Below are positions 46,544 to 56,332 of a stretch of 64,000 nt of DNA, in pieces. The translations under genes were made by a program, and so were the position numbers. Numbering within the stretch: the stretch's first letter is position 1; the number at the start of each line of letters is the position of its first letter. Source of the DNA: Candidatus Nitrosocosmicus arcticus. GTDB taxonomy: Archaea > Thermoproteota > Nitrososphaeria > Nitrososphaerales > Nitrososphaeraceae. The stretch spans positions 124,001-188,000 of the forward strand of contig NZ_ML675578.1 in the NCBI RefSeq assembly GCF_007826885.1, read 5' to 3'. The notes below the pieces were generated by a model that made no database searches, was not told the origin of the DNA, and saw only the letters and a list, made by a program, of their open reading frames with translations.

Positions 46544-47988
46544 GTCTCAAAACCTTCAGCTTTTTCAAGCAAGACAGCTGCATCGATCAATTTCTGCTCG
46601 TCAAAAGCATTTGCTATCAGTTGTACTCCGATTGGAAAGCCTTTTTCAGATAAACCAGCCGGTATTGATATCGCTGTTAGTCCGGCAAGATTAGCTAATA
46701 TTGTATAAATGTCTAAATTATACTGTTCTATTGGTTGCGAGGTCTTTTCACCTAACTTAAACGGCAAAACAGGCATAGTTGGCAAGAGTAGAATATCATG
46801 TTTATTAAACAAAATATCAAACTCTCTTTTTATCATAGACCTTATCTTTTGCGCTTTGGCGTAATATTTGCCAAAATAGCCAGCTGACAACACATAGGAG
46901 CCTAGAAGAATTCGGAGCTTTACCTCATTCCCAAACTTCGATCTGGATTCGGAAAAATAACTATTCCACTCATAACCTTCCGGGCTACCTTCATAACCGT
47001 ATCTGAGATTGTCATATCTAGATAAATTACTGCTAGCTTCAGCCGTAGCTATTACATAATACGAAGCCAAAGCATATTCAGATAAAGGTATCCTTGTATC
47101 TTCTATATCACAACCATAATCTTCTAGTTGTTTTATTTTTTTTTGGCTGGCTCTCGCCACTTCGATCTCTGAACCGTCTATAAATTCATTGAGTACACCA
47201 ATTTTATACTTTTTTGTCAGGATATTGTCAATAGTATTTAGTTGATAATTGTATTTTTTGTGGACTGTGGTATTGTCTTTTGGATCTTCTCCAGAAATAA
47301 CGTTCAGGATCGGAACTAGATCGTAAATAGTTCTAGCAATCGGACCAATTTGTTCCAACGAATTAGAATAAGAAATTAAACCACTTCTACTTACACTTCC
47401 ATATGTAGGTTTAATTCCAATCACTGAACAAAAACTGGAAGGGCATCTAATGGATCCACCTGTATCTGAACCCAGAGATAAGGGTATCTGCAATGATGCA
47501 ACTGAGGCAGCGCTCCCTCCTGAAGACCCACCCGCCACGTATTCAAGATTCCACGGGTTTCTAACGGGGCCAAAAGTTGAATACTCAGTTGTAGTCCCCA
47601 TGCCAAACTCATCCATATTTAATTTGCCGATAATTATACCGCCATTTTCTTCAATTTTGCTTACCACTGTAGCATCATAAGGAGAAATGTACTCAGATAA
47701 CATGCGAGAGGCGCATGTATTTTTCAAACCTTGCACGCTAATATTGTCCTTGATCCCTACTGGAATTCCAGTCAATAAACCAGTATTGATACCTTCTTTA
47801 ATTTTCTTATCAATCGCTCTTGACATCGTTAGAGCACCTTCGAAATTATGGCTCGTAAAGGAGTTTACTTTAGAATCAACTTCTCTTATCCTTTCAATAA
47901 TTATCGAAATATACTCTTCAGCGCTAATCTCTTGATCCTGAATCTTTCGTGAAACTATGAAAGCTGGTAGTTCATAAAGATTTTTCAA
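46525..47988 (-). CDS. gatA: Aspartyl/glutamyl-tRNA amidotransferase subunit A
   Basis: An amidase-signature protein with the full Ser-cisSer-Lys triad: K80 in PVGIKDN, S155 in AGGSSGGSA, and S179 in GSDTGGSIRCPSSF. It releases ammonia from an amide donor for use by GatB. Its start lies 2 bp after the gatC stop. The length (487 aa) is usual. Confidence 0.95.
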   Translation of the reverse strand: MKNLYELPAFIVSRKIQDQEISAEEYISIIIERIREVDSKVNSFTSHNFEGALTMSRAIDKKIKEGINTGLLTGIPVGIKDNISVQGLKNTCASRMLSEYISPYDATVVSKIEENGGIIIGKLNMDEFGMGTTTEYSTFGPVRNPWNLEYVAGGSSGGSAASVASLQIPLSLGSDTGGSIRCPSSFCSVIGIKPTYGSVSRSGLISYSNSLEQIGPIARTIYDLVPILNVISGEDPKDNTTVHKKYNYQLNTIDNILTKKYKIGVLNEFIDGSEIEVARASQKKIKQLEDYGCDIEDTRIPLSEYALASYYVIATAEASSNLSRYDNLRYGYEGSPEGYEWNSYFSESRSKFGNEVKLRILLGSYVLSAGYFGKYYAKAQKIRSMIKREFDILFNKHDILLLPTMPVLPFKLGEKTSQPIEQYNLDIYTILANLAGLTAISIPAGLSEKGFPIGVQLIANAFDEQKLIDAAVLLEKAEGFETWIPEI

Positions 47989-47990
47989 AA

Positions 47991-48290
47991 TCAGATCCTT
48001 GGTCCGAGAACAAAACCATCTTTAATATTTTTTAATTTTATTTTAGGTTGAGTTTTCCCTGAAAATTCTAGATTTGGTCTAGGTATATCATCGCGTAAGT
48101 TTTCAAAGGCCCTTTCGAATTTTAGATCTTCGGTGCTTATAATTTCAACACCCTCCGTTATGAATTCATCTAACTGATCAAACATTAATAATACTTCCTT
48201 CACCTTTGCCGAGATTTCAGGAATGTTTTGTTCAGGTATCTCCAATTTAGCCAAATCGCATAATTTTTTAATATCAATACCCACCGCCAT
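47991..48290 (-). CDS. gatC: Aspartyl/glutamyl-tRNA amidotransferase subunit C
   Basis: The start GIDIKKLCDLAKLEIPE and the later FDQLDEFITEGVEII match GatC, the small chaperone-like subunit that wraps around GatA. The tail ends with FVLGPRI, close to the usual VPRV-type end. It lies 38 bp after aspS and directly before gatA, completing the operon. Confidence 0.9.
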   Translation of the reverse strand: MAVGIDIKKLCDLAKLEIPEQNIPEISAKVKEVLLMFDQLDEFITEGVEIISTEDLKFERAFENLRDDIPRPNLEFSGKTQPKIKLKNIKDGFVLGPRI

Positions 48291-48328
48291 GGTTAGCTAT
48301 GGGGATCTAACTGAACTTTATATTTATC

Positions 48329-49690
48329 TTATGGAGTTAACCTATCTATATCTCTAGGATAAAAGGTTGCATCCCTAATGTTATCCAGTTTTAATATGGC
48401 CATCAACAGCCTTTCTAAACCGAGTCCAAAACCAGCATGTGGAGGAACTCCGTAATCAAAAACCCTGAGATGGTAATCAAATGCTTTATGACTTAAACCC
48501 TTTTTTTTCATATTGTCCATTAAATTAACTTTATTGTTGATACGCGTGCTTCCGGACGATAACTCAAGGCTTCCATACATTAAATCAAAGGATTCACTTA
48601 AAACATGGGAATCATCCCCTGTATTTGAATCAGTCAGTAGATCCATTTTCTTAGATTTGACATAGAAAGGCTTTGTAGAAGCGGGCCAATCCGTAATAAA
48701 ATAAAATTCATCTCCAAACACATCCTTGAGCAGTTTTGGTGAAATATCATCTCCCCATCGAATATACTTGTGACTATTTTGTAAATTTTCTATTAACTGG
48801 GAATATGTAATTCGGCTGAATGGTCTACTCATATCAGGTAGATCAATTCCCAAACTCTTAAGTTCCATCTGATTCTTCTCATTTATAGATTGAATAACAA
48901 ATCGGATTAAATTATCAAGATAATCCATCATGTCATTATAGTCTACATACGCTTTTTCCACATCAATAGACATCGCTTCAGATAGATGTCTGTTTGTCCT
49001 AGATGGTTCGGCCCTAAATATGGGAGCTATCTCAAATACATTTTCAAAAGCCATGGTCAATTGCTCCTTATATAACTGTGGGCTTTGTGCCAAAAAAGCT
49101 TCCCTATCATAATAAAAGATTGGGAATAATGCTGCACCCCCTTCTGTAGCAGTAGCTATCATTTTGGGGGTATTAACTTCAACAAAATAGTTGTCACTTA
49201 AATATCCCCTAATAGAATTTAAAATCGTATTTCTTATTTTGAAAACATTTTGTAAATGATTTCTTCTTAAATCAATAGCCCTCAAGTCCAATCTGGTGTC
49301 AATACCGATTGAAGATATAGCCTGGGTAAGAAAAGGAGCGGATTTATTGGAAACAGATAGTATTTTAACCTCCTCAGGCATTATTTCAAATTCATTGCTC
49401 GAATTCTTTTGTTCAACAACTCTTCCCCGGATGGCGATTGATGAGTGCTCTTTCAAACTTTTTAATGATTCAAATATAGTTTCACTCAATTCCTTCTTTT
49501 TCACAAGAATTTGAGTATCCCCGAATCTATCTCTTAATTGGACGAAAAGTACGTTTCCATGGTCTCGTCTTGAGGATATCCATCCAATTACTGTAACTAC
49601 TTGATTAATTACGGAATTTGAAATTTGAAAAGAATAATGACTCCTTCTCCAATCCCCCAATTCATTTTCAGCAATGATTTTGTCTTCCAA
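48329..49690 (-). CDS. aspS: Aspartyl-tRNA synthetase (archaeal type, probably non-discriminating)
   Basis: The N-terminal OB fold reads VTVIGWISSRRDHGNVLFVQLRD. Class II motifs follow: FLAQSPQLYKEQL, FEIAPIFRAEPSRTNRHLSE, and GFGLGLERLLMAIL. As I recall, discriminating archaeal AspRS has W at the position after GW-x and K in the 85 loop. Here both align with Ser, which fits charging both tRNA-Asp and tRNA-Asn. Linkage to gatCAB supports that reading. Confidence 0.92.
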   Translation of the reverse strand: MEDKIIAENELGDWRRSHYSFQISNSVINQVVTVIGWISSRRDHGNVLFVQLRDRFGDTQILVKKKELSETIFESLKSLKEHSSIAIRGRVVEQKNSSNEFEIMPEEVKILSVSNKSAPFLTQAISSIGIDTRLDLRAIDLRRNHLQNVFKIRNTILNSIRGYLSDNYFVEVNTPKMIATATEGGAALFPIFYYDREAFLAQSPQLYKEQLTMAFENVFEIAPIFRAEPSRTNRHLSEAMSIDVEKAYVDYNDMMDYLDNLIRFVIQSINEKNQMELKSLGIDLPDMSRPFSRITYSQLIENLQNSHKYIRWGDDISPKLLKDVFGDEFYFITDWPASTKPFYVKSKKMDLLTDSNTGDDSHVLSESFDLMYGSLELSSGSTRINNKVNLMDNMKKKGLSHKAFDYHLRVFDYGVPPHAGFGLGLERLLMAILKLDNIRDATFYPRDIDRLTP

Positions 49691-50282
49691 TACTATACAA
49701 TAATTTCAAATTTTTATAAGAATATATCTTTTTCACCTTGAAGAAAGTTTATACATTAAATTCGAGGTATATCCGATTGATGCTATGTATGTGAAGAGGA
49801 TCGAATTGATGCCATTTTGAGAAAGTATTATGCTTTGCAAGCTAAATGAGTTCTAAGGTGGATTCTTATCTGTGGAAACTAAAAAGACGTCCCCTTGCGT
49901 TTCCTCTGATGACACAGGGTTTTGGTATAAGATCCACTTCTTAAAACTATAATCTAATCAGTTCTCACCTGAAATAGGGTTCTAATAAAAATATCTCGAG
50001 ATGGATTAGGATTCTATTTAAAATTAAGCTCCAACATGGAGATTAAGCAAAGCCTTTCATACGGCGCTCTAGATAATATAAGCTAATTCTTTTAAAACCA
50101 ATTGTTTTTTCAGTACCTTTGCTCATATCAAACATAGAATGTCAGTTAATACCCAATAATGTTCCAAATTGGCAACCATTAATATTCCAATATTAGGTTT
50201 TCACATCTCCTAATACCATTATCAACTATCAAGATCCCCATATTTTTTCGAACAAATATTCAAATACGGTTAGAGCTTATTA
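49691..50282. other. Divergent intergenic region between aspS and thioredoxin
   Basis: 592 bases with no supported gene. The right end must hold the thioredoxin promoter and the left end the aspS operon promoter. Only a 19-codon fragment (ending RKYYALQAK near 49851) looks protein-like, and it has no start. Confidence 0.45.
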
Positions 50283-50288
50283 GTGGTT

Positions 50289-50624
50289 ATGGGAAACGAC
50301 AATGTCATTCATGTAACAACTGGAAATTGGGATTCAGAGGTCTTAAAATCTGACAGGCCAGTTTTCGTAGATTTTTGGGCCGAATGGTGTGGTCCATGCC
50401 GTATGGTTGGCCCAGTAGTCGAACAAATAGCCCAATCATATTCAGACAAGATAAAAGTGGTAAAACTCAACGTAGATGAAAACCAGGAAATTGCAATGAA
50501 ATATGGTATCCAGTCTATTCCTTCATTGCTGATTTTCAAAAATGGGAAGGAGATAAAAAGAACCATTGGTGCAGCCCCCAAAGATACATACATTAAATTC
50601 ATTAACGAGGTAATTTCTTCATAA
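50289..50624 (+). CDS. trxA: Thioredoxin
   Basis: [22 protein letters not shown] carries the active-site disulfide WCGPC, and the cis-proline motif is [11 protein letters not shown]. Length is typical for thioredoxin. An upstream GTG (50283) is possible; the ATG at 50289 gives the usual N-terminus. Confidence 0.95.
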   Translation: MGNDNVIHVTTGNWDSEVLKSDRPVFVDFWAEWCGPCRMVGPVVEQIAQSYSDKIKVVKLNVDENQEIAMKYGIQSIPSLLIFKNGKEIKRTIGAAPKDTYIKFINEVISS

Positions 50625-50696
50625 GGAAATTGTCTTATTTAACTGACCTGATGATTTAAAAGCATTAATATTCTTAATACTTAAATTATTTTTAAT

Positions 50697-53504
50697 TTGA
50701 ATAAATCCGAGCTTCTTTCACTTTTCTCATCCGATTATGAAAAATATTATAAAGTTTCGCTTTTTGAAAAATTAGGCTTTAAACGACAGAGTTGCTCGGT
50801 TTGTAGCAGATTCTTTTGGGCAATTCCCCAAAGATCGATTTGTCCTGATCATGAAAACTATACATTTATTGGAAATCCACCCACTTCAAGAAGATTTAGT
50901 TATACCCAGTCCTGGGAGAAGATTAGGGATTACTTCGAAAAAAATGGTCATAGTATACTTAACAGATATCCTGTGGTATGCAGATGGAGAGATGACCTTT
51001 ACTATACTATAGCCTCAATTGTAGATTTTCAAAGGGTAGCCGATGGTAAAGTAATGTTCGAATTGCCCCATAATCCCTTAGTAGTCCCTCAAATGTGCTT
51101 AAGGTTTAATGACATTGAGAATGTCGGTATAACTGGAAGGCACTACACTTCGTTTTGTATGGTAGGGCAAACGTGTGATGCAGATTCTGATGGGGGATAC
51201 TGGAAGGATAAATGCATAGATCTGGATTTTGGGCTGTTAGTAGATATTTTTGGAATATCTCCAACGGAAATTACATTCGTAGAGGATGTATGGATAGGTG
51301 CTGGGGCATTTGGTAGCTCTCTTGAATATTTTGTCAGAGGGTTGGAATTAGGAAATGCTGTCTTCACAGAATTCGAGGGTACCGAAAAAAATCACAGGGT
51401 TCTTAAAAATAAGATTATTGATATGGGCGCAGGTTTAGAGAGACTATCCTGGATAACAAACGGAACTCCAACCAGTTACGACTGTACTTTTGAACCGGTA
51501 CTAAAGAGGATATATGAGATGTCCGGAATGGATAATTTATTCTCCCCAAAAGGAAACAACAGTTATCAATCCAGAATACTTTCAGATTACTTTAGCAGAA
51601 TTTCAGCAAAGTTGGAATCGACCTCAGATGTTTTGCTGGTAAAGAAACAGATAGCACAAGAATTAAGTATAGATTTTGAAAAATTGCAAAAGATTGTAGT
51701 TCCATATGAATCATTATACACTATTATAGATCACACAAGAACCTTAGTTTTCGCTATAAGCGATGGATCATTACCATCAAATGTTGGTGGGGGATATAAT
51801 CTAAGGGTCATTCTTAGAAGAACGCTTTCCCTATTAAAACAACTCGGCCTAGGACTCAAAGTTACAGACATTGTTGATTTGCATTTGGACCAACTTCGAC
51901 CCCTTTACCCAGAATTAATGGACTATAGAAACGATATTCACGAAATTTTGGATATTGAGGGCAAAAGATTTATTGAAACCCAAGACAGGATTGTTACAAT
52001 CTCAAATAAAATTAAAAAAGGGAAAGCCAAATTAAGTTTAGATGATTTAATCCGGCTATATGAATCCGATGGTGTGACTCCTGATTATCTGGTTGAAAAC
52101 GGACTTCTTGATGCGGTTCCAGCAAATTTTTACACGAGACTGTCAGAATTACATTCAACCAATCGTTCTGAAAAAAGAGATAAAAAAGAGTTTGATATGG
52201 ATGATAATATTGACCTCGATAGTATCAAGGGAACAGCCTTATTGTATTATGACGACCCACTCAGATATTCCTTTAACTCAAAGATATTAAAAATAGTTAA
52301 CAAGAATCTAGTGATACTAGAAGAGACTTGCTTTTATCCAAGGGGTGGAGGGCAGGAACCAGATTTCGGTTATATCGGTGTATACAAAGTTGATAACGTT
52401 GTGAAAATTAAAGACAAGGTGTTTCACCAAGTAGTTGGGACTTTTGAACAGAATGAGGGAGACGTCATTGATTGTGTGGTTGAGAAAGAGAGGAGACTAG
52501 CTATCACGAAAAACCATACTGCCACTCACATAATTAATCATGCATCAAGGAGTGTTTTAGGGTCATGGGTTTGGCAAAACTCTGCATACAAGGACGAAAC
52601 TTATGCTAGGTTAGATATTACACATCATTCCGCTTTATCCCGGGATGAAATGCAGGAAATAGAAAGAAAAGCAAATGATGTTGTCAGAAGGAATTTACCG
52701 GTTATGATTAATTGGCACAGCAGAGGAATAGCCGAGCAAAATTATGGCTTTAGAATTTATCAAGGAGGTGTTGTTCCAACAAACGATGTAAGGATCATTA
52801 ACATTGGGGGTCTAGATATTGAAGCATGCGGAGGGACTCATGTTTTCAACACAGGCGAACTCGGTTTAATAAAAATACTGAAAACAGAAAGAATTCAGGA
52901 CGGAGTTGTTAGAATAGAGTTTGTTGCAGGTGAAAATGCATTAAATCGTGTTCAGAACCAAGACAACCAGATCCAATATATTGTTAACAAACTTGGAACA
53001 AACCGTGAAAAAATATTAGAAACATTTTCGAAAAATATCGATGAATTAGATAAATCTAAGAAGAAAATTAAAAACCTTTTAAGAAGAATTTCAATTGCAT
53101 CTGTGGATCAAATAGATAATGACTCCGTCGTTCTCAAATCAGAATCAAATGAAGACAGGTTTCTGAAGTATTATTTTAAAATAGACGAAGAGTTTGATGA
53201 CGAACTCCATCTTTTGGTTGGTCAAACTTCAACGGAAAGAAATCCCGACCTGGCTTATATTTCAGTCATAATCATTGAAAATAAATCTGCAAGAGTCATT
53301 GTCTTTTGCGGAAAAAATGCAACAAAAATTGTAAAGGCAAATACGATAGCAAGCCAACTGTCAAAGATGCTAGGTGGTTCAGGAGGCGGAACACCAAATT
53401 TTGGACAAGGTGGGGGAAACATGATAGAAAGCCTGCCAGGTATGAGTAAAACCGTAATGAAAATTCTAATAGAAAAACTAAACGAAACAACAGAGAAGGA
53501 TTGA
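50697..53504 (+). CDS. alaS: Alanyl-tRNA synthetase (archaeal type)
   Basis: A short zinc-binding N-terminus (SCSVCSRFFWAIPQRSICPDH) is archaeal specific. The class II catalytic core has FTMVGQTCD-like and WITNGTPTSYDCTFEPVL sequence. The editing domain has NHTATHIINHASR and IEACGGTHVFNTGE, its metal-binding His and Cys. The tail GGSGGGTPNFGQGGG is the C-Ala domain. TTG start at 50697. Length is normal. Confidence 0.95.
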   Translation: MNKSELLSLFSSDYEKYYKVSLFEKLGFKRQSCSVCSRFFWAIPQRSICPDHENYTFIGNPPTSRRFSYTQSWEKIRDYFEKNGHSILNRYPVVCRWRDDLYYTIASIVDFQRVADGKVMFELPHNPLVVPQMCLRFNDIENVGITGRHYTSFCMVGQTCDADSDGGYWKDKCIDLDFGLLVDIFGISPTEITFVEDVWIGAGAFGSSLEYFVRGLELGNAVFTEFEGTEKNHRVLKNKIIDMGAGLERLSWITNGTPTSYDCTFEPVLKRIYEMSGMDNLFSPKGNNSYQSRILSDYFSRISAKLESTSDVLLVKKQIAQELSIDFEKLQKIVVPYESLYTIIDHTRTLVFAISDGSLPSNVGGGYNLRVILRRTLSLLKQLGLGLKVTDIVDLHLDQLRPLYPELMDYRNDIHEILDIEGKRFIETQDRIVTISNKIKKGKAKLSLDDLIRLYESDGVTPDYLVENGLLDAVPANFYTRLSELHSTNRSEKRDKKEFDMDDNIDLDSIKGTALLYYDDPLRYSFNSKILKIVNKNLVILEETCFYPRGGGQEPDFGYIGVYKVDNVVKIKDKVFHQVVGTFEQNEGDVIDCVVEKERRLAITKNHTATHIINHASRSVLGSWVWQNSAYKDETYARLDITHHSALSRDEMQEIERKANDVVRRNLPVMINWHSRGIAEQNYGFRIYQGGVVPTNDVRIINIGGLDIEACGGTHVFNTGELGLIKILKTERIQDGVVRIEFVAGENALNRVQNQDNQIQYIVNKLGTNREKILETFSKNIDELDKSKKKIKNLLRRISIASVDQIDNDSVVLKSESNEDRFLKYYFKIDEEFDDELHLLVGQTSTERNPDLAYISVIIIENKSARVIVFCGKNATKIVKANTIASQLSKMLGGSGGGTPNFGQGGGNMIESLPGMSKTVMKILIEKLNETTEKD

Positions 53505-53688
53505 TCGCTTTTACAGATGGAAAACGTTTATTCGACCCAGTTTATCCAAATTGATGCTTTTTCTAGACGCAGGCAAGGCGAGATATTCTGAATCTGTGGA
53601 TAAAGGCTGCTTTATTTCAAGGTTACTATGCCATGCCACCCATCATGATTTAACTCTATTAGAAAAAGAGGGTTGTTACCACATAACA

Positions 53689-54783
53689 TTAGGTGACTAA
53701 TTTCTTTAGATGGTTCGGGTTCTCAAGTCCTCGTCTGATTTCCATGGCTATTCTCCTACCAACACCGAATGTTTCTCCATATTTATATTTAGTATAGGGG
53801 GTTGTGGTGGCAAGAATGGGGTTACCGGGGACTCTAAGGGATACATCGTAAACTATCATGTCCAAGTCCACAGTAACGACACTTTGTAGTGAAAAGGGGC
53901 CAACAATACCCGGTGGATACTCTTTTATCGTACACTGTACAAATTTTTCCCCCATTTTGAATACTTTATCCAAAAGAGATTCTCTAATACTCGCTGGCGT
54001 ATGTCCAACTTCTATATTCTGCAGGTCAATTGACATTTCCAGTTGATTTGCAGCCGGTATCGAGGTAGTAAAGTCATGAATGTTGGTTTGTAGCCGTCGT
54101 TCTATCCCCAGAAATTCAACTTCTCCATCTAGTGGTGAATAAAAATAATTAAAATTGAAATAAGTACCTATAAGGTATTGTTCTATTATGGAGTTATTCT
54201 TTAAGTCTGATTCATTTATTAATCCTGCTTCAATTCGTTTTGCAGATTTTATTTTATAGTCTTCGTAAGATGTTACGATAAAAAATGCCCTCTCAAGTTT
54301 TCTTTTGGCTTCCTGAATCTTGACAAGAGAAGGGCCTTCAATTTCCTCTGGAGTTGAATATATTTTCGGCATAGGAATATCAGCTTTTCTTAGCAAGTCA
54401 TATTGATTATTTGATAAGTGTCTTTCCTCAGCCTTAAGAATATACCTGTTTCCAAAGACAGGAATTTTTAATAATTTTTCAATATTATCAGTCCCTAAAT
54501 ATACCACAAATGATCTGTGTGGGATTAAAATCGTGTTCAAGTCAAGTAATTTTTTTTGATTTTCCGCAAACATTAAATCGGAAAAATTATCCAAAATTAT
54601 TATTTCATCAGCTAGTCGTCTAAACTTTTGATAGGGTAATTCTCTGCCTTTTTGGCATATGCATATGGTTCTAAACCCCTCATCTTTGGCACCATCCATT
54701 ATCTCTAAAGCAGAGTGGCTTCCAATTACCCCGATAGTAATATTATTTAAATCATATTTATCTATCAGATTACCTACATCCAT
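53689..54783 (-). CDS. purP: PurP: formate-dependent FAICAR synthetase
   Basis: The start VIGSHSALEIMDGAKDEGF, then LIPHRSFVVYLGTDNIEKL and GNRYILKAEERH match PurP, the ATP-grasp enzyme of archaeal purine synthesis. It formylates AICAR with formate and ATP. VDLDMIVYDVSLRVPGNPIL and GRRIAMEIRRG belong to the C-terminal grasp domain. Its presence is strong evidence for an archaeal genome. Confidence 0.92.
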   Translation of the reverse strand: MDVGNLIDKYDLNNITIGVIGSHSALEIMDGAKDEGFRTICICQKGRELPYQKFRRLADEIIILDNFSDLMFAENQKKLLDLNTILIPHRSFVVYLGTDNIEKLLKIPVFGNRYILKAEERHLSNNQYDLLRKADIPMPKIYSTPEEIEGPSLVKIQEAKRKLERAFFIVTSYEDYKIKSAKRIEAGLINESDLKNNSIIEQYLIGTYFNFNYFYSPLDGEVEFLGIERRLQTNIHDFTTSIPAANQLEMSIDLQNIEVGHTPASIRESLLDKVFKMGEKFVQCTIKEYPPGIVGPFSLQSVVTVDLDMIVYDVSLRVPGNPILATTTPYTKYKYGETFGVGRRIAMEIRRGLENPNHLKKLVT

Positions 54784-54851
54784 TTTCTAAGTTATCATTC
54801 CAGGATGTAATAATTGAATTTTTATCATCTCTTAGCCCTACATTTATTAAT

Positions 54852-55169
54852 TTATTTTGGTGTATCTTGTTTCTTTAATTCTTCATCAATGGCGTTTTTC
54901 AAGTCTTTATCATCCTTATTGGAGTAATCGACACCCAATGTCTCTGCTATCGATTCCAGTTTTTCCCTGTCAATAGATTGTTGTGATTTATCTTGACCGG
55001 ATGATGAATCATTTGCAAGAGACCTCTTTGCTTCTACCCTAGCTTTCTGAAACTCGCTGGTTGCTCTACCCATTGACCTAGCTAATTCAGGAATTTTCTT
55101 GGCACCAAAAAATATGACAACGATAACTAAAATTATTATTATCCATTCCATCCCGTTTATGAATGCCAT
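54852..55169 (-). CDS. tatA: Sec-independent (Tat) translocase TatA
   Basis: MAFINGMEWIIIILVIVVIFFGAKKIPELARSMGRATSEF shows the membrane helix, the FGAKKIPE hinge, and the amphipathic helix of TatA. The start MAFINGMEW at 55169 (or the inner Met at 55151) is preferred over 55202, since TatA begins directly with the membrane segment. The acidic tail (SQQSIDREK) is variable. TatA forms the pore with TatC. Confidence 0.9.
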   Translation of the reverse strand: MAFINGMEWIIIILVIVVIFFGAKKIPELARSMGRATSEFQKARVEAKRSLANDSSSGQDKSQQSIDREKLESIAETLGVDYSNKDDKDLKNAIDEELKKQDTPK

Positions 55170-55224
55170 AAAAATTAATTTGTAATCCCCATTAATAAAC
55201 ACATATTCGAAATATCAACAAGAT

Positions 55225-55623
55225 TTGTTGGCTTTACGACTGCAGTACTTTGCTACTGCGCAAAATGTAAATATGCTTCGATACAAATACAGTGAATTAT
55301 CTATGAGGTACAACGAAGCCGCATTTATTGGACAGCAACGTTCAAGAGCTGCCCAAATGAAATTGTTTGATTACGCAGGATTTGCGATGTTAACCTATAC
55401 AATAAAAAAAAGCCCCAAGGATGAAGGCTTCATGCCTGTAGGAGAAGAATTGTTTGTAAGTAAGGCGATATATGACAACAACATAATCATATATCTCACA
55501 GACGAAGAAGGGTTTGCAAAGGCGCAAACCAAGCCTATGAGCATCCCTGAAGGCGAGAAGATATTGGAAAAGATTTCATCAGACGGTTTAAAACGATTTG
55601 AAGGTGAATTAAAGACTATATAA
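55225..55623 (+). CDS. Conserved hypothetical protein (132 aa, or 116 from the ATG at 55273)
   Basis: Residues about 50-130 form a small alpha/beta domain with MLTYTIKKSPKDEGFMPVGEELF and IIIYLTDEEGFAKAQTKP. The TTG at 55225 would add a less conserved N-terminus; the ATG at 55273 is a good alternative. The 3' end overlaps the UMP kinase stop by 8 bp on the opposite strand. I do not recognise the family. Confidence 0.6.
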   Translation: MLALRLQYFATAQNVNMLRYKYSELSMRYNEAAFIGQQRSRAAQMKLFDYAGFAMLTYTIKKSPKDEGFMPVGEELFVSKAIYDNNIIIYLTDEEGFAKAQTKPMSIPEGEKILEKISSDGLKRFEGELKTI

Positions 55624-56299
55624 TAATTTCTGTTCCCATTTTGTCCTTTTCAAGTACCACTTTTTCAATGTTGTCTAGAGTTGATTTGAATACTATAGTT
55701 GGTAATTTGGATCTCTCTATCACTTTTAAGCTTATCAAGTCCATTAAATCGTAAGTACCAGCCATCGACTTTTCTGATTTTAGAATGTTTACACAGTCTT
55801 GAACATTTATTGTGTCATATTTTTTGGCGTCTGGATTTGTCCTAGGGTCAGAATCATATATTCCATCAACATCTGTCGCATTGTAAAACTTTGTGGCCCC
55901 TACTCGTTCGGCAATTAAAGCAGAAGTCGCATTTGTGCTCTGACCAGGATAGATTCCACCTGTTACTAGAACTAAGCCTGACAACAGGGCTACCGATATT
56001 TCCTCTAAATTTCTAGGTGGCAGAGGATAACAATATTCCGCCAGACCTGAGATCAAAAGCCTTGCATTCAATTGTGAGACCTGTATTCCAATCAGATCTA
56101 GTCCAGATTCATCCATTCCCAAGCTTCGCGATAAATTGATATAAAATCTTGCGATCTTCCCCCCACCAGTAACTATAATGGGTTGATAGACGTTGCTTAT
56201 TTTTTTAATCAGCTGTATATAGTCGTTCAATTGCTCAGAGTTTGTTTCAAAATTAAATAAACTCCCACTTAGTTTTATCACTATTCGTGGTTTAATCAT
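55616..56299 (-). CDS. pyrH: Uridylate kinase (archaeal PyrH)
   Basis: RIVIKLSGSLFNF and IVTGGGKIARFYINLSRSLG give the amino-acid-kinase nucleotide site. DLIGIQVSQLNARLL and NATDVDGIYDSDPRTNPDAKKYD are the UMP-binding and lid regions. It phosphorylates UMP to UDP. It is the last gene of a nucleotide operon with tmk and an HD phosphohydrolase, at 33-bp spacing. Confidence 0.93.
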   Translation of the reverse strand: MIKPRIVIKLSGSLFNFETNSEQLNDYIQLIKKISNVYQPIIVTGGGKIARFYINLSRSLGMDESGLDLIGIQVSQLNARLLISGLAEYCYPLPPRNLEEISVALLSGLVLVTGGIYPGQSTNATSALIAERVGATKFYNATDVDGIYDSDPRTNPDAKKYDTINVQDCVNILKSEKSMAGTYDLMDLISLKVIERSKLPTIVFKSTLDNIEKVVLEKDKMGTEIII

Positions 56300-56332
56300 A
56301 GAAATTCATTTGGCAAGTGATTATAAAAATCG

